A stretch of 64,000 nt of DNA from Aquibium sp. A9E412 (GTDB taxonomy: Bacteria; Pseudomonadota; Alphaproteobacteria; Rhizobiales; Rhizobiaceae). The stretch lies in contig NZ_JAOAOP010000013.1 in assembly GCF_030398335.1 (NCBI RefSeq), forward strand, positions 1 through 64,000, written 5' to 3'. Positions 1 to 7,743 of the stretch are shown here, piece after piece. Positions within the stretch are counted from its first letter, which is position 1. Each line of letters starts with the position of its first letter. The notes under the pieces were generated by a model. It ran no database searches and was not told the origin of the DNA. It saw only the letters and a list, made by a program, of their open reading frames with translations. The translations under genes and the position numbers were made by a program.

Positions 1-621
1 GGCCGGCCGCTCGTCATCCGCGCCGACGACTTCCGCTACCGGCGCTACCGCCAGCGCACCGAATCGACGGCCATCTTCGCCGTCGACGCCTCCGGCTCGA
101 CGGCGCTCGAGCGGCTCGGCGAGGCCAAGGGCGCGATCGAGCTCCTGCTCGGCGACTGCTACGTGCGGCGCGACCATGTCGCGCTCATCGCCTTTCGCGG
201 CGCGCGCGCCGAGATGCTGCTCGAGCCGACGCGCTCGCTGACCCGCGCCAAGCGCTCGCTGACCGGGCTGCCGGGCGGCGGGCCGACGCCGCTCGCCGGC
301 GGCATGATGCGCTCGCTCGAGCTCGCCGCCCATCTGCGCCAGAAGGGCCAGGCGCCGCTCGTCATCCTGATGACCGACGGGCGCGGCAACGTGGCGCTCG
401 ACGGCAGCGCCGACCGCGCCGCGGCGCGGCGCGACGCCGAGCGCGTGGCGCGCCAGGGTGCGGCGCTCGGCGTGCGAACGGTGCTGATCGACATCGCGCG
501 CCGGCCGCGCGAGGAGGCGCGCAGCCTCGCCGACGCCATGCACGCCGACTACTGCCTGCTGCCGCGCGCCGACGCGGCCGCCGTCTCCGGCCTCGTCGCC
601 GGCTATCTCAGGGCCGGCTGA
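1..621 (+). CDS. bchD: Magnesium chelatase subunit D, C-terminal part
   Basis: This is the end of the D subunit of magnesium chelatase, which with BchI and BchH inserts Mg2+ into protoporphyrin IX, the first committed step to bacteriochlorophyll. The reading frame is open from base 1 and its start lies left of the window. The visible part is an integrin-I (VWA) domain: the MIDAS motif FAVDASGST near residues 29-37 and the second metal-site segment LMTDGRGN near residues 123-130. The gene is followed after 2 bases by bchO, the usual order bchI-bchD-bchO, so bchI is expected just outside the window. Confidence 0.95.
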   Translation, partial: GRPLVIRADDFRYRRYRQRTESTAIFAVDASGSTALERLGEAKGAIELLLGDCYVRRDHVALIAFRGARAEMLLEPTRSLTRAKRSLTGLPGGGPTPLAGGMMRSLELAAHLRQKGQAPLVILMTDGRGNVALDGSADRAAARRDAERVARQGAALGVRTVLIDIARRPREEARSLADAMHADYCLLPRADAAAVSGLVAGYLRAG

Positions 622-623
622 GC

Positions 624-1535
624 GTGGCCGGCGCCTCCAGCGCGCGGCCCGACTGGGAGACCGACGGGCGCGACTGGCCGAACCGTTCGGCGAGCCGCTT
701 CGTCGAGGCGGCCGGCTACCGCTGGCACGTGCAGCGCGCCGGCGCGGCGGCCGCTCCGCTCATGCTGCTGGTGCACGGCACCGGCGCGGCCACCCACTCG
801 TTCCGCGACCTCTTGCCGCTTCTCGCCGCGCATTTCGACGTCGTCGCCTTCGACCTGCCGGGCCACGGCTTCACCGCGTCGCTTGGCGGCGACGACCTGT
901 CGCTCGCCGGCATGGCGGCGAGCGTCGGCGGCCTGCTCACCGCGCTCGACGTGGCGCCGGCCTTCGCGCTCGGCCATTCGGCCGGCACCGCAATCCTCAT
1001 CCAGATGGCGCTGGACGGGCGCATCGCGCCGGCCCGCCTGTTCGGCCTCAACAGCGCGCTGCGGCCGATCGAGGGCAACGCCTTCTTCTCGCCGATGGCC
1101 AAGCTGCTGTTCCTCAACCCGCTGGTGCCGCGGCTCTTTTCCTGGCGCGCGCGGCACGGCGGCGTCGCCGGCACGCTGCTGTCGGCGACCGGCTCGTCGG
1201 TCGATGCGGCCGGTCAGCGCCACTACACCATGCTGCTCGAGCACCCCGCCCATGTCGCCGGCGCGCTCGGCATGATGGCGCGCTGGGACCTGGTGCCGCT
1301 GGTCGAGCGGCTGCCGCGGCTCGCCGTGCCGCTGACGCTCATCGTGGCGGAGGACGATCCGATGGTGCCGGCCGAGGTGTCGCGCCGCGCCGCGGCGCGC
1401 GCCGCGCAGGGCGAGGTGGTGGCGCTGACGAGCGGTGGCCACCTCCTGCACGAGGCCGAGCCGGCGCTGATCGTGCGTCTCGTCCTGCAGCGCACCGGCG
1501 CGTCGGCGCGGCGTGCACAGGGCGACTTGCGCTAG
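624..1535 (+). CDS. bchO: Magnesium chelatase accessory protein, alpha/beta hydrolase
   Basis: An alpha/beta-hydrolase-fold protein of 303 residues that is always found next to bchD in photosynthesis clusters and is assigned as a magnesium chelatase accessory protein; its exact chemistry is not established. The sequence shows the oxyanion-side motif LLVHGTG near residue 50 and the nucleophile elbow GHSAG near residue 117; a C-terminal GGHLLHEAEP carries the expected catalytic histidine. The GTG start at 624 lies two bases after the bchD stop, so translation is probably coupled. Its stop lies 28 bases before crtI. Confidence 0.92.
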   Translation: MAGASSARPDWETDGRDWPNRSASRFVEAAGYRWHVQRAGAAAAPLMLLVHGTGAATHSFRDLLPLLAAHFDVVAFDLPGHGFTASLGGDDLSLAGMAASVGGLLTALDVAPAFALGHSAGTAILIQMALDGRIAPARLFGLNSALRPIEGNAFFSPMAKLLFLNPLVPRLFSWRARHGGVAGTLLSATGSSVDAAGQRHYTMLLEHPAHVAGALGMMARWDLVPLVERLPRLAVPLTLIVAEDDPMVPAEVSRRAAARAAQGEVVALTSGGHLLHEAEPALIVRLVLQRTGASARRAQGDLR

Positions 1536-1554
1536 AACAATTTACAGTCTTAAC

Positions 1555-1572
1555 TGTCAACGAATGATGACA
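1555..1572. promoter_or_regulatory. PpsR/CrtJ operator at the crtI start
   Basis: TGTCAACGAATGATGACA is an exact TGT-N12-ACA palindrome. Both candidate crtI ATG codons lie inside it. Eight bases upstream an ACA half-site (1544-1546, within ACAGTCTTAACTGT) sits at the spacing seen for paired operators in this window. Confidence 0.85.
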
Positions 1573-3096
1573 GTCCACGTCCCTTCCGCCACGCTTCCCG
1601 GCGCCACGGACCGCCGCCCGCACGCGGTGGTCATCGGCGCCGGTTTCGGCGGGCTGGCGGCGGCCGTCCGGCTCGGCGCGCGCGGCTACCGCGTCACCGT
1701 CGTCGACCGGCTCGAGCAGCCCGGCGGCCGGGCGAGCGTCTTCGAGCAGGACGGCTTCCGCTTCGACGCCGGCCCGACCATCGTCACCGCGCCCTTCCTG
1801 TTCGAGGAGCTGTGGGCGCTGTGCGGCAAGCGGATGGCCGACCATGTGACGCTGAAGCCGCTGTCGCCGTGCTACACGCTGCGCTTCGCCTGCGGCGAGA
1901 GCCTCGCCTGCCACGCCGAGGCGGCGGCGATGGAGGCGGAGGTCGCGCGCCTCAGCCCCGGCGACCTGGCCGGCTACCGCCGCTTCATGGCCGAGAGCGA
2001 GGCCTGCTTCCGCACCGGCTTCCAGGGCATGGTCGACCGCCCCTTCCCGACCCTTTCCAGCATGCTGCGGGCGCTGCCGGCGCTGCTCGCCCGGCGCGCC
2101 GACCGCTCGGTGCACGCGCTGGTCGCGCGCCACGTGCGCGACGCGCGGCTGCGCATGGCGCTCAGCTTCCATCCGCTGTTCATCGGCGGCAACCCGATGC
2201 GCACGAGCGCCCTCCTCAGCCTGATCTCCCATCTCGAGCGGCAGTGGGGCGTGCACTACGCGATGGGCGGCACCGGCGCGCTGGTGCGCGGCCTGGTCGA
2301 CCTGGTCGCCGGCCAGGGCGGCCGGCTGCGGCTTTCCACCGAGGTGCGCGAGATCGTCGTGCGCGACGGCGCGGCGCGCGGCGTGCGGCTTGCCGGCGGC
2401 GAAACGCTTGCCGCCGACATCGTGGTGTCGAACGCCGATGCCGCGTGGACCTACCGGCATCTCGTGCCGGCCCGCCACCGGCGCCGCTGGACCGACCGGC
2501 GGCTCGACCGCGCCGCCTACTCGATGAGCCTCGTCGTGTGGTATTTCGGCACGCGGCGGCGCTACGAGGAGGTCGGCCACCACACCATCATGATGGGCCC
2601 GCGCTATGGCGGGCTGCTCGCCGACATCTTCGACCGCAAGGTGCTGGCGGAGGATTTCAGCCTCTATCTGCACCGCCCCTCGGCCAGCGACCCGTCGGTC
2701 GCGCCGCCGGGCTGCGACGCCTTCTACGTGCTGGCGCCGGTGCCCAACCTCGACGCGGAAATCGACTGGCAGAGCGCCGCCGAGCCCTACCGGCAGCGCA
2801 TCCAGGCGCATCTCGAGGCCAACCTGCTGCCCGGCCTCGGCGCCGAGCTCGCGACCTCGCGCCTGATGACGCCGCTCGACTTCCGCGACCGGCTGCTGTC
2901 GCTCAAGGGCGCGGCCTTCGGCTTCGAGCCGCGGCTCACCCAGACCGCGTGGTTCCGGCCGCACAACGCCAGCGAGGAGATCCGCGACCTCTATCTGGTC
3001 GGCGCCGGCACGCATCCGGGCGCCGGCATGCCCGGCGTGCTCGCCTCCGCGCGCATCCTCGACACGGTGCTCGACCATGCCGGCGCCGTACGCTGA
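1564..3096 (+). CDS. crtI: Phytoene desaturase
   Basis: FAD-dependent phytoene desaturase (510 aa), which converts phytoene to neurosporene or lycopene at the inner membrane. The N-terminal dinucleotide-binding motif VVIGAGFGGLAAAVRLG and a C-terminal FAD segment (LVGAGTHPGAGMPGVL) are present, both diagnostic of the CrtI family. Two adjacent ATG codons (1564, 1567) are the only sensible starts, because the conserved fold begins about 20 residues later. No Shine-Dalgarno sequence precedes them. A perfect TGT-N12-ACA operator (1555-1572) covers the start codons. The end overlaps crtB by 20 bases. Confidence 0.95.
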   Translation: MMTVHVPSATLPGATDRRPHAVVIGAGFGGLAAAVRLGARGYRVTVVDRLEQPGGRASVFEQDGFRFDAGPTIVTAPFLFEELWALCGKRMADHVTLKPLSPCYTLRFACGESLACHAEAAAMEAEVARLSPGDLAGYRRFMAESEACFRTGFQGMVDRPFPTLSSMLRALPALLARRADRSVHALVARHVRDARLRMALSFHPLFIGGNPMRTSALLSLISHLERQWGVHYAMGGTGALVRGLVDLVAGQGGRLRLSTEVREIVVRDGAARGVRLAGGETLAADIVVSNADAAWTYRHLVPARHRRRWTDRRLDRAAYSMSLVVWYFGTRRRYEEVGHHTIMMGPRYGGLLADIFDRKVLAEDFSLYLHRPSASDPSVAPPGCDAFYVLAPVPNLDAEIDWQSAAEPYRQRIQAHLEANLLPGLGAELATSRLMTPLDFRDRLLSLKGAAFGFEPRLTQTAWFRPHNASEEIRDLYLVGAGTHPGAGMPGVLASARILDTVLDHAGAVR

Positions 3097-4129
3097 GCCG
3101 CGGCCGCTCTCGGCCGCCGATCGCGCCGCCTGCCGCGCGGCGATCCGCGCCGGCTCGAAATCCTTCCACGCCGCCTCGCTGCTGCTGCCGCCGCGGGTGC
3201 GACCGGCCGCGCGCGCGCTCTATGCCTTCTGCCGCGCCTCCGACGATCTCGTCGACTGCGAGGCCGGCCCGGGCGGCGCCGTCGCCGCGCTGCGCGCGCG
3301 GCTGGCCGCCATCTATGACGGCCGGCCGGCCGATCTCCTCGCCGACCGCGCCTTTGCCGCGGTGGTCGCCGCGCACCGCATCCCGCGCACCCTGCCCGAG
3401 GCGCTGATCGAGGGCTTCGCCTGGGACGAGGCCGGCCGCCGCTACGACACGCTCGACGCGCTGCTCGCCTACGCCGCGCGCGTCGCCTCGACCGTCGGCG
3501 TGATGATGACGCTGATCATGGGCCGGCGCGAAGCGGCGGTGCTGGCGCGCGCGGCCGATCTCGGCCTCGCCATGCAGCTCACCAACATCGCCCGCGACGT
3601 CGGCGAGGATGCGCGGCGCGGCCGCGTTTACCTGCCCGCCGCGTGGCTCGCCGAGGTCGGGCTCGACGCCGAGGCGCTGATCGCCGCGCCGCGCCACGGA
3701 CCGGCGCTCGCCGCCGTCGTGCGGCGGCTGGTGGAGACGGCCGACGGCTTCTACGCCGCCGCGCTCGGCGGCGTCGCCGGCCTGCCGCTCGGCTGCCGGC
3801 CGGCGATCCGCAGCGCCGCGCTGATCTATCGCGAGATCGGCCGCGAGATCGCCCGCGCCGGCTTCGACAGCGTCGGCGGCCGGGCGCGCACCGGTACGCT
3901 GCGCAAGCTCGAGCTGATGGCCTATGCGACGGCCACGCCGTTCCGCTTCGTGCCGGTCGGCGCGGCCCCCGCCCATCCGGCGGTGCGCGCGCTGGTCGAG
4001 GCGGCGGCCGAGCCGGCGGCCGACGCGCCGCGCGGCTTCGACGCCCGGTTCGGCCGCTTCATCGAGCTGATGCACGCCTCGGAGCTGCGTCAGCGGCAGT
4101 GGACGGCGGCCGCGCGCGGCCGGGCCTGA
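3077..4129 (+). CDS. crtB: Phytoene synthase
   Basis: Phytoene synthase (350 aa) condenses two geranylgeranyl diphosphates to phytoene via prephytoene diphosphate, the first carotenoid step. It shows the squalene/phytoene synthase signatures: KSFHAASLLLP near residue 25, the first Asp-rich motif ASDDLVDCE near residue 54, and the second motif TNIARDVGEDARRGRVYLP near residue 172. The ATG lies inside the crtI end, a crtI-crtB coupling that is standard in photosynthesis clusters and implies coordinated synthesis of substrate and product. Confidence 0.96.
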   Translation: MPAPYAEPRPLSAADRAACRAAIRAGSKSFHAASLLLPPRVRPAARALYAFCRASDDLVDCEAGPGGAVAALRARLAAIYDGRPADLLADRAFAAVVAAHRIPRTLPEALIEGFAWDEAGRRYDTLDALLAYAARVASTVGVMMTLIMGRREAAVLARAADLGLAMQLTNIARDVGEDARRGRVYLPAAWLAEVGLDAEALIAAPRHGPALAAVVRRLVETADGFYAAALGGVAGLPLGCRPAIRSAALIYREIGREIARAGFDSVGGRARTGTLRKLELMAYATATPFRFVPVGAAPAHPAVRALVEAAAEPAADAPRGFDARFGRFIELMHASELRQRQWTAAARGRA

Positions 4130-4133
4130 GCCG

Positions 4134-4325
4134 GTGTTCGCGCAGTATTTCGGGCTGATCGAGGCGGTCTTCGTCTTCGGCCTGGCGCTCGCCTTCTATG
4201 TCTGGCAGATGCGCAGCCTGAAGCGCGACGTGCGCGCCCGCGAGGCGCGCGAGGCGGCGGCGCGGCGCACGACCGAGGCGGCGCGCGACGAGGCCAAGGA
4301 CCCGGACGAGTCACACCGCGCGTGA
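4134..4325 (+). CDS. Small membrane protein downstream of crtB
   Basis: A 63-residue protein with one predicted membrane helix (FGLIEAVFVFGLALAFYVW, about residues 6-24) followed by a basic then charged, Arg/Glu/Ala-rich cytoplasmic tail. The start is GTG, four bases after the crtB stop. Small proteins of this type sit after crtB in several proteobacterial photosynthesis clusters, but I know no established function. Operon position suggests a link to carotenoid synthesis. The last 15 bases overlap the end of crtC on the other strand. Confidence 0.65.
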   Translation: MFAQYFGLIEAVFVFGLALAFYVWQMRSLKRDVRAREAREAAARRTTEAARDEAKDPDESHRA

Positions 4326-5291
4326 GCCGGTCCGTCGCGGCATGCGGAAGGGCAGCATCAGCTTGACCAGCGGCGAGCCGAAGCGGTGGCCGGAAAAGCT
4401 CTCATGCATCATCGTCACCGGCTCGCCGAAGAGCCGCGTGGCGACCAGCGAGCGGGTGTAGAACGGCCCGTCCTCCAGCGTGCGGCGCACCGCCGGCAGC
4501 GCGCCGGCATCGCCGTGGCCGTAGCGCGCGACGCCCCAGAAGCCGGCCGCAAGCCGCGTGCGCACCGGCGCGTCGACCGGTTCGGCCTCGCCGCCCGGCG
4601 GCACGCGCAGCGCCAGGCAGCGGCGGTGGCCGGTCGCCTCGGTCGTGTCGTAGACGATCGCCGCGCCGCCGTCGGCAAGCCGCGCGCGCGCCCAGTCCCA
4701 GCGCGCGAAGCCGGTCTCGAGCGGCGCCTCGCCCCAGTTGCTGTCGAGATAGCCGTGGCCACGCCAGCGCGGCCCGTCTGCGCCGCAGTCGAGCGCGATG
4801 TCGGCTGTCGGCGCCACCGGCCACCAGCGGTGCCGGCCCGCCGCGTCGATGTCGAAGACGCGGCCGGTGACGGCTCGCGGCGTCACGCGGATCGTGCCGC
4901 GCATGCGCCGCGGCCACCACTGGCGCGGCGGCCGGGGCAGGCTCACCTCGTCGAAGGCGACGGTCAGCGTCGTGCCGTCCCAGGCAAGCGCGCTCGGGCC
5001 GACGCGGAACGTGCCGGCGTCGCGCGCCAGCGCCGCCCGGCCGCGCTCGGTCATCGACCAGCGGTCGGCGCCCGGCGCATAGAGCGCGACGTTGATGCAC
5101 ACGTGATCGTCCGGCCGGCGGCGACCGGCCCAGGCATAGTAGGGCGAGAACACCGAGCCGACGAAGGCGATGACGGTGAGGCCGTAGCGGCCGCACGCGC
5201 TCAGGCCGTCGACGTACCACCAGAGATAGCCGCCGGGCGGAACCGCGGCGTCGAAGCGCGGTCCGCTGCCAGGCGCTCCGCCGCCAGCCAG
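4311..5291 (-). CDS. crtC: Carotenoid 1,2-hydratase, start uncertain
   Basis: CrtC adds water across the C-1,2 double bond of neurosporene or lycopene derivatives, the first tailoring step to spheroidene or spirilloxanthin. Family hallmarks are visible: FDAAVPPGGYLWWYVD, FVGSVFSPYYAWAG, HVCINVALY, YLDSNWGEAPLE and a late GPFYTRS. The frame has no ATG, GTG or TTG before the conserved PPGGYLWWYVD block; the first conventional start is a GTG inside FVGSVFSPYYAW, which would delete that block. The start given (CTG at 5291) is nominal. The gene overlaps the end of crtD by about 90 bases, so it may be translated by coupling. Confidence 0.85.
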   Translation of the reverse strand: MAGGGAPGSGPRFDAAVPPGGYLWWYVDGLSACGRYGLTVIAFVGSVFSPYYAWAGRRRPDDHVCINVALYAPGADRWSMTERGRAALARDAGTFRVGPSALAWDGTTLTVAFDEVSLPRPPRQWWPRRMRGTIRVTPRAVTGRVFDIDAAGRHRWWPVAPTADIALDCGADGPRWRGHGYLDSNWGEAPLETGFARWDWARARLADGGAAIVYDTTEATGHRRCLALRVPPGGEAEPVDAPVRTRLAAGFWGVARYGHGDAGALPAVRRTLEDGPFYTRSLVATRLFGEPVTMMHESFSGHRFGSPLVKLMLPFRMPRRTGSRAV

Positions 5292-6772
5292 CCGGAAAGC
5301 GCGGCCATCGGCACGCCCGGCCCCGGATGCACGCTGCCGCCCGCCAGGTAGAGGCCGGGCAGCCGGCTCGCCGCTCCCGGCCGCTGGAAGGACGCCATCC
5401 AGCCATGCGCGGCGCGGCCGTAGAGCGCTCCGCCGGTCGCCGGATAAAGCCGTTCGAAATCGCCCGGCGTCGTCGCCGCCGGCGGCGCCGCCGGCTCCAG
5501 CGTCAGGCCGCAGCGCGCGGCCTGGGTCAGCGTCCTGTCCAGCCATCGTTCGGTCTCGCTTGCATCGTCGGGGCGCCGGTCGCCGTCGGCCGGCGCGTTG
5601 ATCAGGCAGAAGAGCCGTTCGCCGGCGGCCGCCCCCGGCGCCTTGGCGTGCCGCGTCTGCGGCCGGCCGGCATCGTCGCGGTCGGGCGCGCACAGATAGA
5701 CGGTCGGCCGGTCCGGCACGCGGCGCCGGCGGAAGATCGCCTCGAACTCGGCCCGGTAGTCGTCCGAAAACAGCACCGTGTGGTGCGCCGGGGTGAAGCC
5801 GCGCGCCCGGCCGGCGAAGGCGAAGGTGACGGCCGACAGCGAGCGCGCCGGCGGCGCAACCGGCTTCAGCCCGGTCGCCAGATCGCCGAGCCGGCCGGCG
5901 GCGAGCGCCGAGACGTCGCCGTTGAAGACGACCGCGCCGGCGGCCAGCTCGCTGCCGTCGGCAAGCCGCACGCCGGCGGCGCGGCCGCCGCGGACGGTCA
6001 CGGCGGCGACCGGGGTGCGGCAGCGGATGACGACGCCGAGACGCTCGGCCACGCGCGCCAGCGCGGCGGCGAGCGCGGCCATGCCGCCCTCGACCAGCCA
6101 CACGCCGGCCTGCTCGACATGGGCGACCAGCATCAGCGTGGCCGGCGCGGCGAAGGGCGACGACCCGCAATAGGTGGCGTAGCGGCCGAAGAGCTGGCGC
6201 AGCCGCGGGTCCGTGAAATGCGTGCCGAGCGCCGACCACAGCGTCGAGAACGGCTTGAGCGCCAGCATCGCCGGCAGCCGCGCGGCGCCGACGCGCGCAG
6301 CCAGCTCGAACGGGCCCGGCCGGCTGGCGGCGATGTAGCTCGCCTCGAGCGTGCGGTAGATGCCGGCCGCCTCGGCGCAGAAGCGGCGATAGCCCTCGGC
6401 GTTGCGCCGGTCGGAGAAGGCGGCGATCGCCGCCGCGCTGCGCTCCACGTCGGCGAAGAGATCGAGCCGCGTGCCGTCCGGCCAGGCGTGGCGGGCAAGG
6501 GTTGCGGCCCGGGCGATCGCGAGCTCGGCTTCCGGCGTCGTGCCGGCGGCGGCGAGGATGCGGTCGAACACCCACTTCATGGTGAACACGGTGGGGCCGG
6601 CATCGACCGGACCGGCCGGCGTGTCGCGGGTGCGGACCTTGCCGCCCGGCCGCGCCCGGCTTTCCAGCACCAGCACCTCGAAGCCGCGCGCGGCCAGGCC
6701 GATCGCCGCCGTCAGCCCGGCGACGCCGGCGCCGACCACCACCACCCGGTCGCGGTTTCGCACCGCCTGCAT
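5201..6772 (-). CDS. crtD: Hydroxyneurosporene/methoxyneurosporene desaturase
   Basis: CrtD (523 aa) is a CrtI-like FAD desaturase that introduces the C-3,4 double bond into hydroxylated carotenoids after CrtC. The N-terminal nucleotide-binding motif VVVGAGVAGLTAAIGLAARG and the C-terminal GLYLAGGSVHPGPGVPMAAL are clear. Position between crtC and a divergent crtE identifies it as CrtD rather than a second CrtI. The ATG at 6772 faces crtE across a 100-bp region with one perfect and one near-perfect PpsR operator. It overlaps crtC downstream. Confidence 0.93.
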   Translation of the reverse strand: MQAVRNRDRVVVVGAGVAGLTAAIGLAARGFEVLVLESRARPGGKVRTRDTPAGPVDAGPTVFTMKWVFDRILAAAGTTPEAELAIARAATLARHAWPDGTRLDLFADVERSAAAIAAFSDRRNAEGYRRFCAEAAGIYRTLEASYIAASRPGPFELAARVGAARLPAMLALKPFSTLWSALGTHFTDPRLRQLFGRYATYCGSSPFAAPATLMLVAHVEQAGVWLVEGGMAALAAALARVAERLGVVIRCRTPVAAVTVRGGRAAGVRLADGSELAAGAVVFNGDVSALAAGRLGDLATGLKPVAPPARSLSAVTFAFAGRARGFTPAHHTVLFSDDYRAEFEAIFRRRRVPDRPTVYLCAPDRDDAGRPQTRHAKAPGAAAGERLFCLINAPADGDRRPDDASETERWLDRTLTQAARCGLTLEPAAPPAATTPGDFERLYPATGGALYGRAAHGWMASFQRPGAASRLPGLYLAGGSVHPGPGVPMAALSGWLAAERLAADRASTPRFRPAAISGGTSTA

Positions 6773-6810
6773 CGTCGGGCCAGCCTCCGCGTTGACTTTT
6801 CGTCCACCTG

Positions 6811-6828
6811 TGTCAATCTAATTTTACA
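6811..6828. promoter_or_regulatory. PpsR/CrtJ operator between crtD and crtE
   Basis: TGTCAATCTAATTTTACA, an exact TGT-N12-ACA match in the 100-bp divergent crtD/crtE region, followed 8 bases later by a second near-match. Confidence 0.88.
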
Positions 6829-6836
6829 CTGTTGCT

Positions 6837-6854
6837 TGTCGATGTAAATTGACG
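6837..6854. promoter_or_regulatory. Second PpsR-like site before crtE
   Basis: TGTCGATGTAAATTGACG, matching TGT-N12-ACA at five of six fixed bases, 8 bases after the perfect site. Such 8-bp-spaced pairs favour cooperative CrtJ binding in Rhodobacter. Confidence 0.65.
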
Positions 6855-6872
6855 CTTCGCCGGGAGGACGCC

Positions 6873-7739
6873 ATGGAGACGCAACGCATCGAGCGCAGCC
6901 TTGAGCGGGCGGTCGCCTTCGCCACGCCCGGCGGCGCGCCGCCCAAGCTCGCCGCCGCGCTGCGCTACGCGGTGTTTCCCGGCGGCGCGCGCGTGCGGCC
7001 GCGGCTGTGCCTGGCCGTGGCCGGTGCGTGCGGCGACCCGACGCCGCAGGCGGCCGACGCGGCGGCCGCGGCGATCGAGCTCCTGCACTGCGCCTCGCTG
7101 GTGCACGACGACCTGCCGTGCTTCGACGATGCCGGGCTGCGGCGCGGCAAGCCCTCGGTGCACGCGGCCTATGGCGAGCCGATCGCGCTTCTGGCCGGCG
7201 ACGCGCTGATCGTGCTCGCCTTCGAGACGATCGCGCGCGAATGCGCCACGCTGCCGGCGCGCATGGGGCCGCTGGCGGCCACCGTCGCGCGCGCGGTCGG
7301 CATGCCGCACGGCATCGTCGCCGGCCAGGCCTGGGAGAGCGAGGCCGACATCCCGCTCGCCGAGTACCACCGCGCCAAGACCGGCTCGCTGTTCACCGGC
7401 GCGGCGGCGGCCGGCGCGATCGCCGCCGGCGCCGACCCGCAGCCCTGGATGGCGGTCGGCGGCACGCTCGGCGCCGCCTACCAGGTCGCCGACGACCTGC
7501 GCGACCTCGTCGCCTGCGACGGCGAGACCGGCAAGCCGTGCGGCCAGGACGCGCAGAACGGCCGGCCCAACGCGGCCGCCGCGCTCGGCGTGGCGGGCTG
7601 CGTGGCGCGGCTCAACGACCTGGTCGAATCGGCGGCCGCGGCGATTCCCGACTGTCCCGGCGCCGGCATGCTCAGCGAGCTGATCCGCAGCGAGGCCAAG
7701 CGGCTGATGCCGGAGAAGCTGGCGCTGAGCGCCGCCTGA
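6873..7739 (+). CDS. crtE: Geranylgeranyl diphosphate synthase
   Basis: Trans-prenyltransferase (288 aa) making geranylgeranyl diphosphate for both carotenoids and the bacteriochlorophyll tail. It shows the first Asp-rich motif LVHDDLPCFDDAGLRRGKP near residue 75 and the second QVADDLRD near residue 206. A TTG at 6849 would extend the frame by eight residues, but the ATG at 6873 has a good ribosome site (GGGAGG at 6862-6867) and is preferred. Divergent from crtD; crtF follows after four bases. Confidence 0.93.
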   Translation: METQRIERSLERAVAFATPGGAPPKLAAALRYAVFPGGARVRPRLCLAVAGACGDPTPQAADAAAAAIELLHCASLVHDDLPCFDDAGLRRGKPSVHAAYGEPIALLAGDALIVLAFETIARECATLPARMGPLAATVARAVGMPHGIVAGQAWESEADIPLAEYHRAKTGSLFTGAAAAGAIAAGADPQPWMAVGGTLGAAYQVADDLRDLVACDGETGKPCGQDAQNGRPNAAAALGVAGCVARLNDLVESAAAAIPDCPGAGMLSELIRSEAKRLMPEKLALSAA

Positions 7740-7743
7740 GGCG

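Noticed and set aside
1339-4075. Long minus-strand frames opposite bchO, crtI and crtB
   Set aside because: Antisense shadows of confirmed plus-strand genes with no motifs.
4386-6847. Long plus-strand frames opposite crtC and crtD
   Set aside because: Arg-rich low-complexity translations opposite well-supported genes; GC-bias artefacts.
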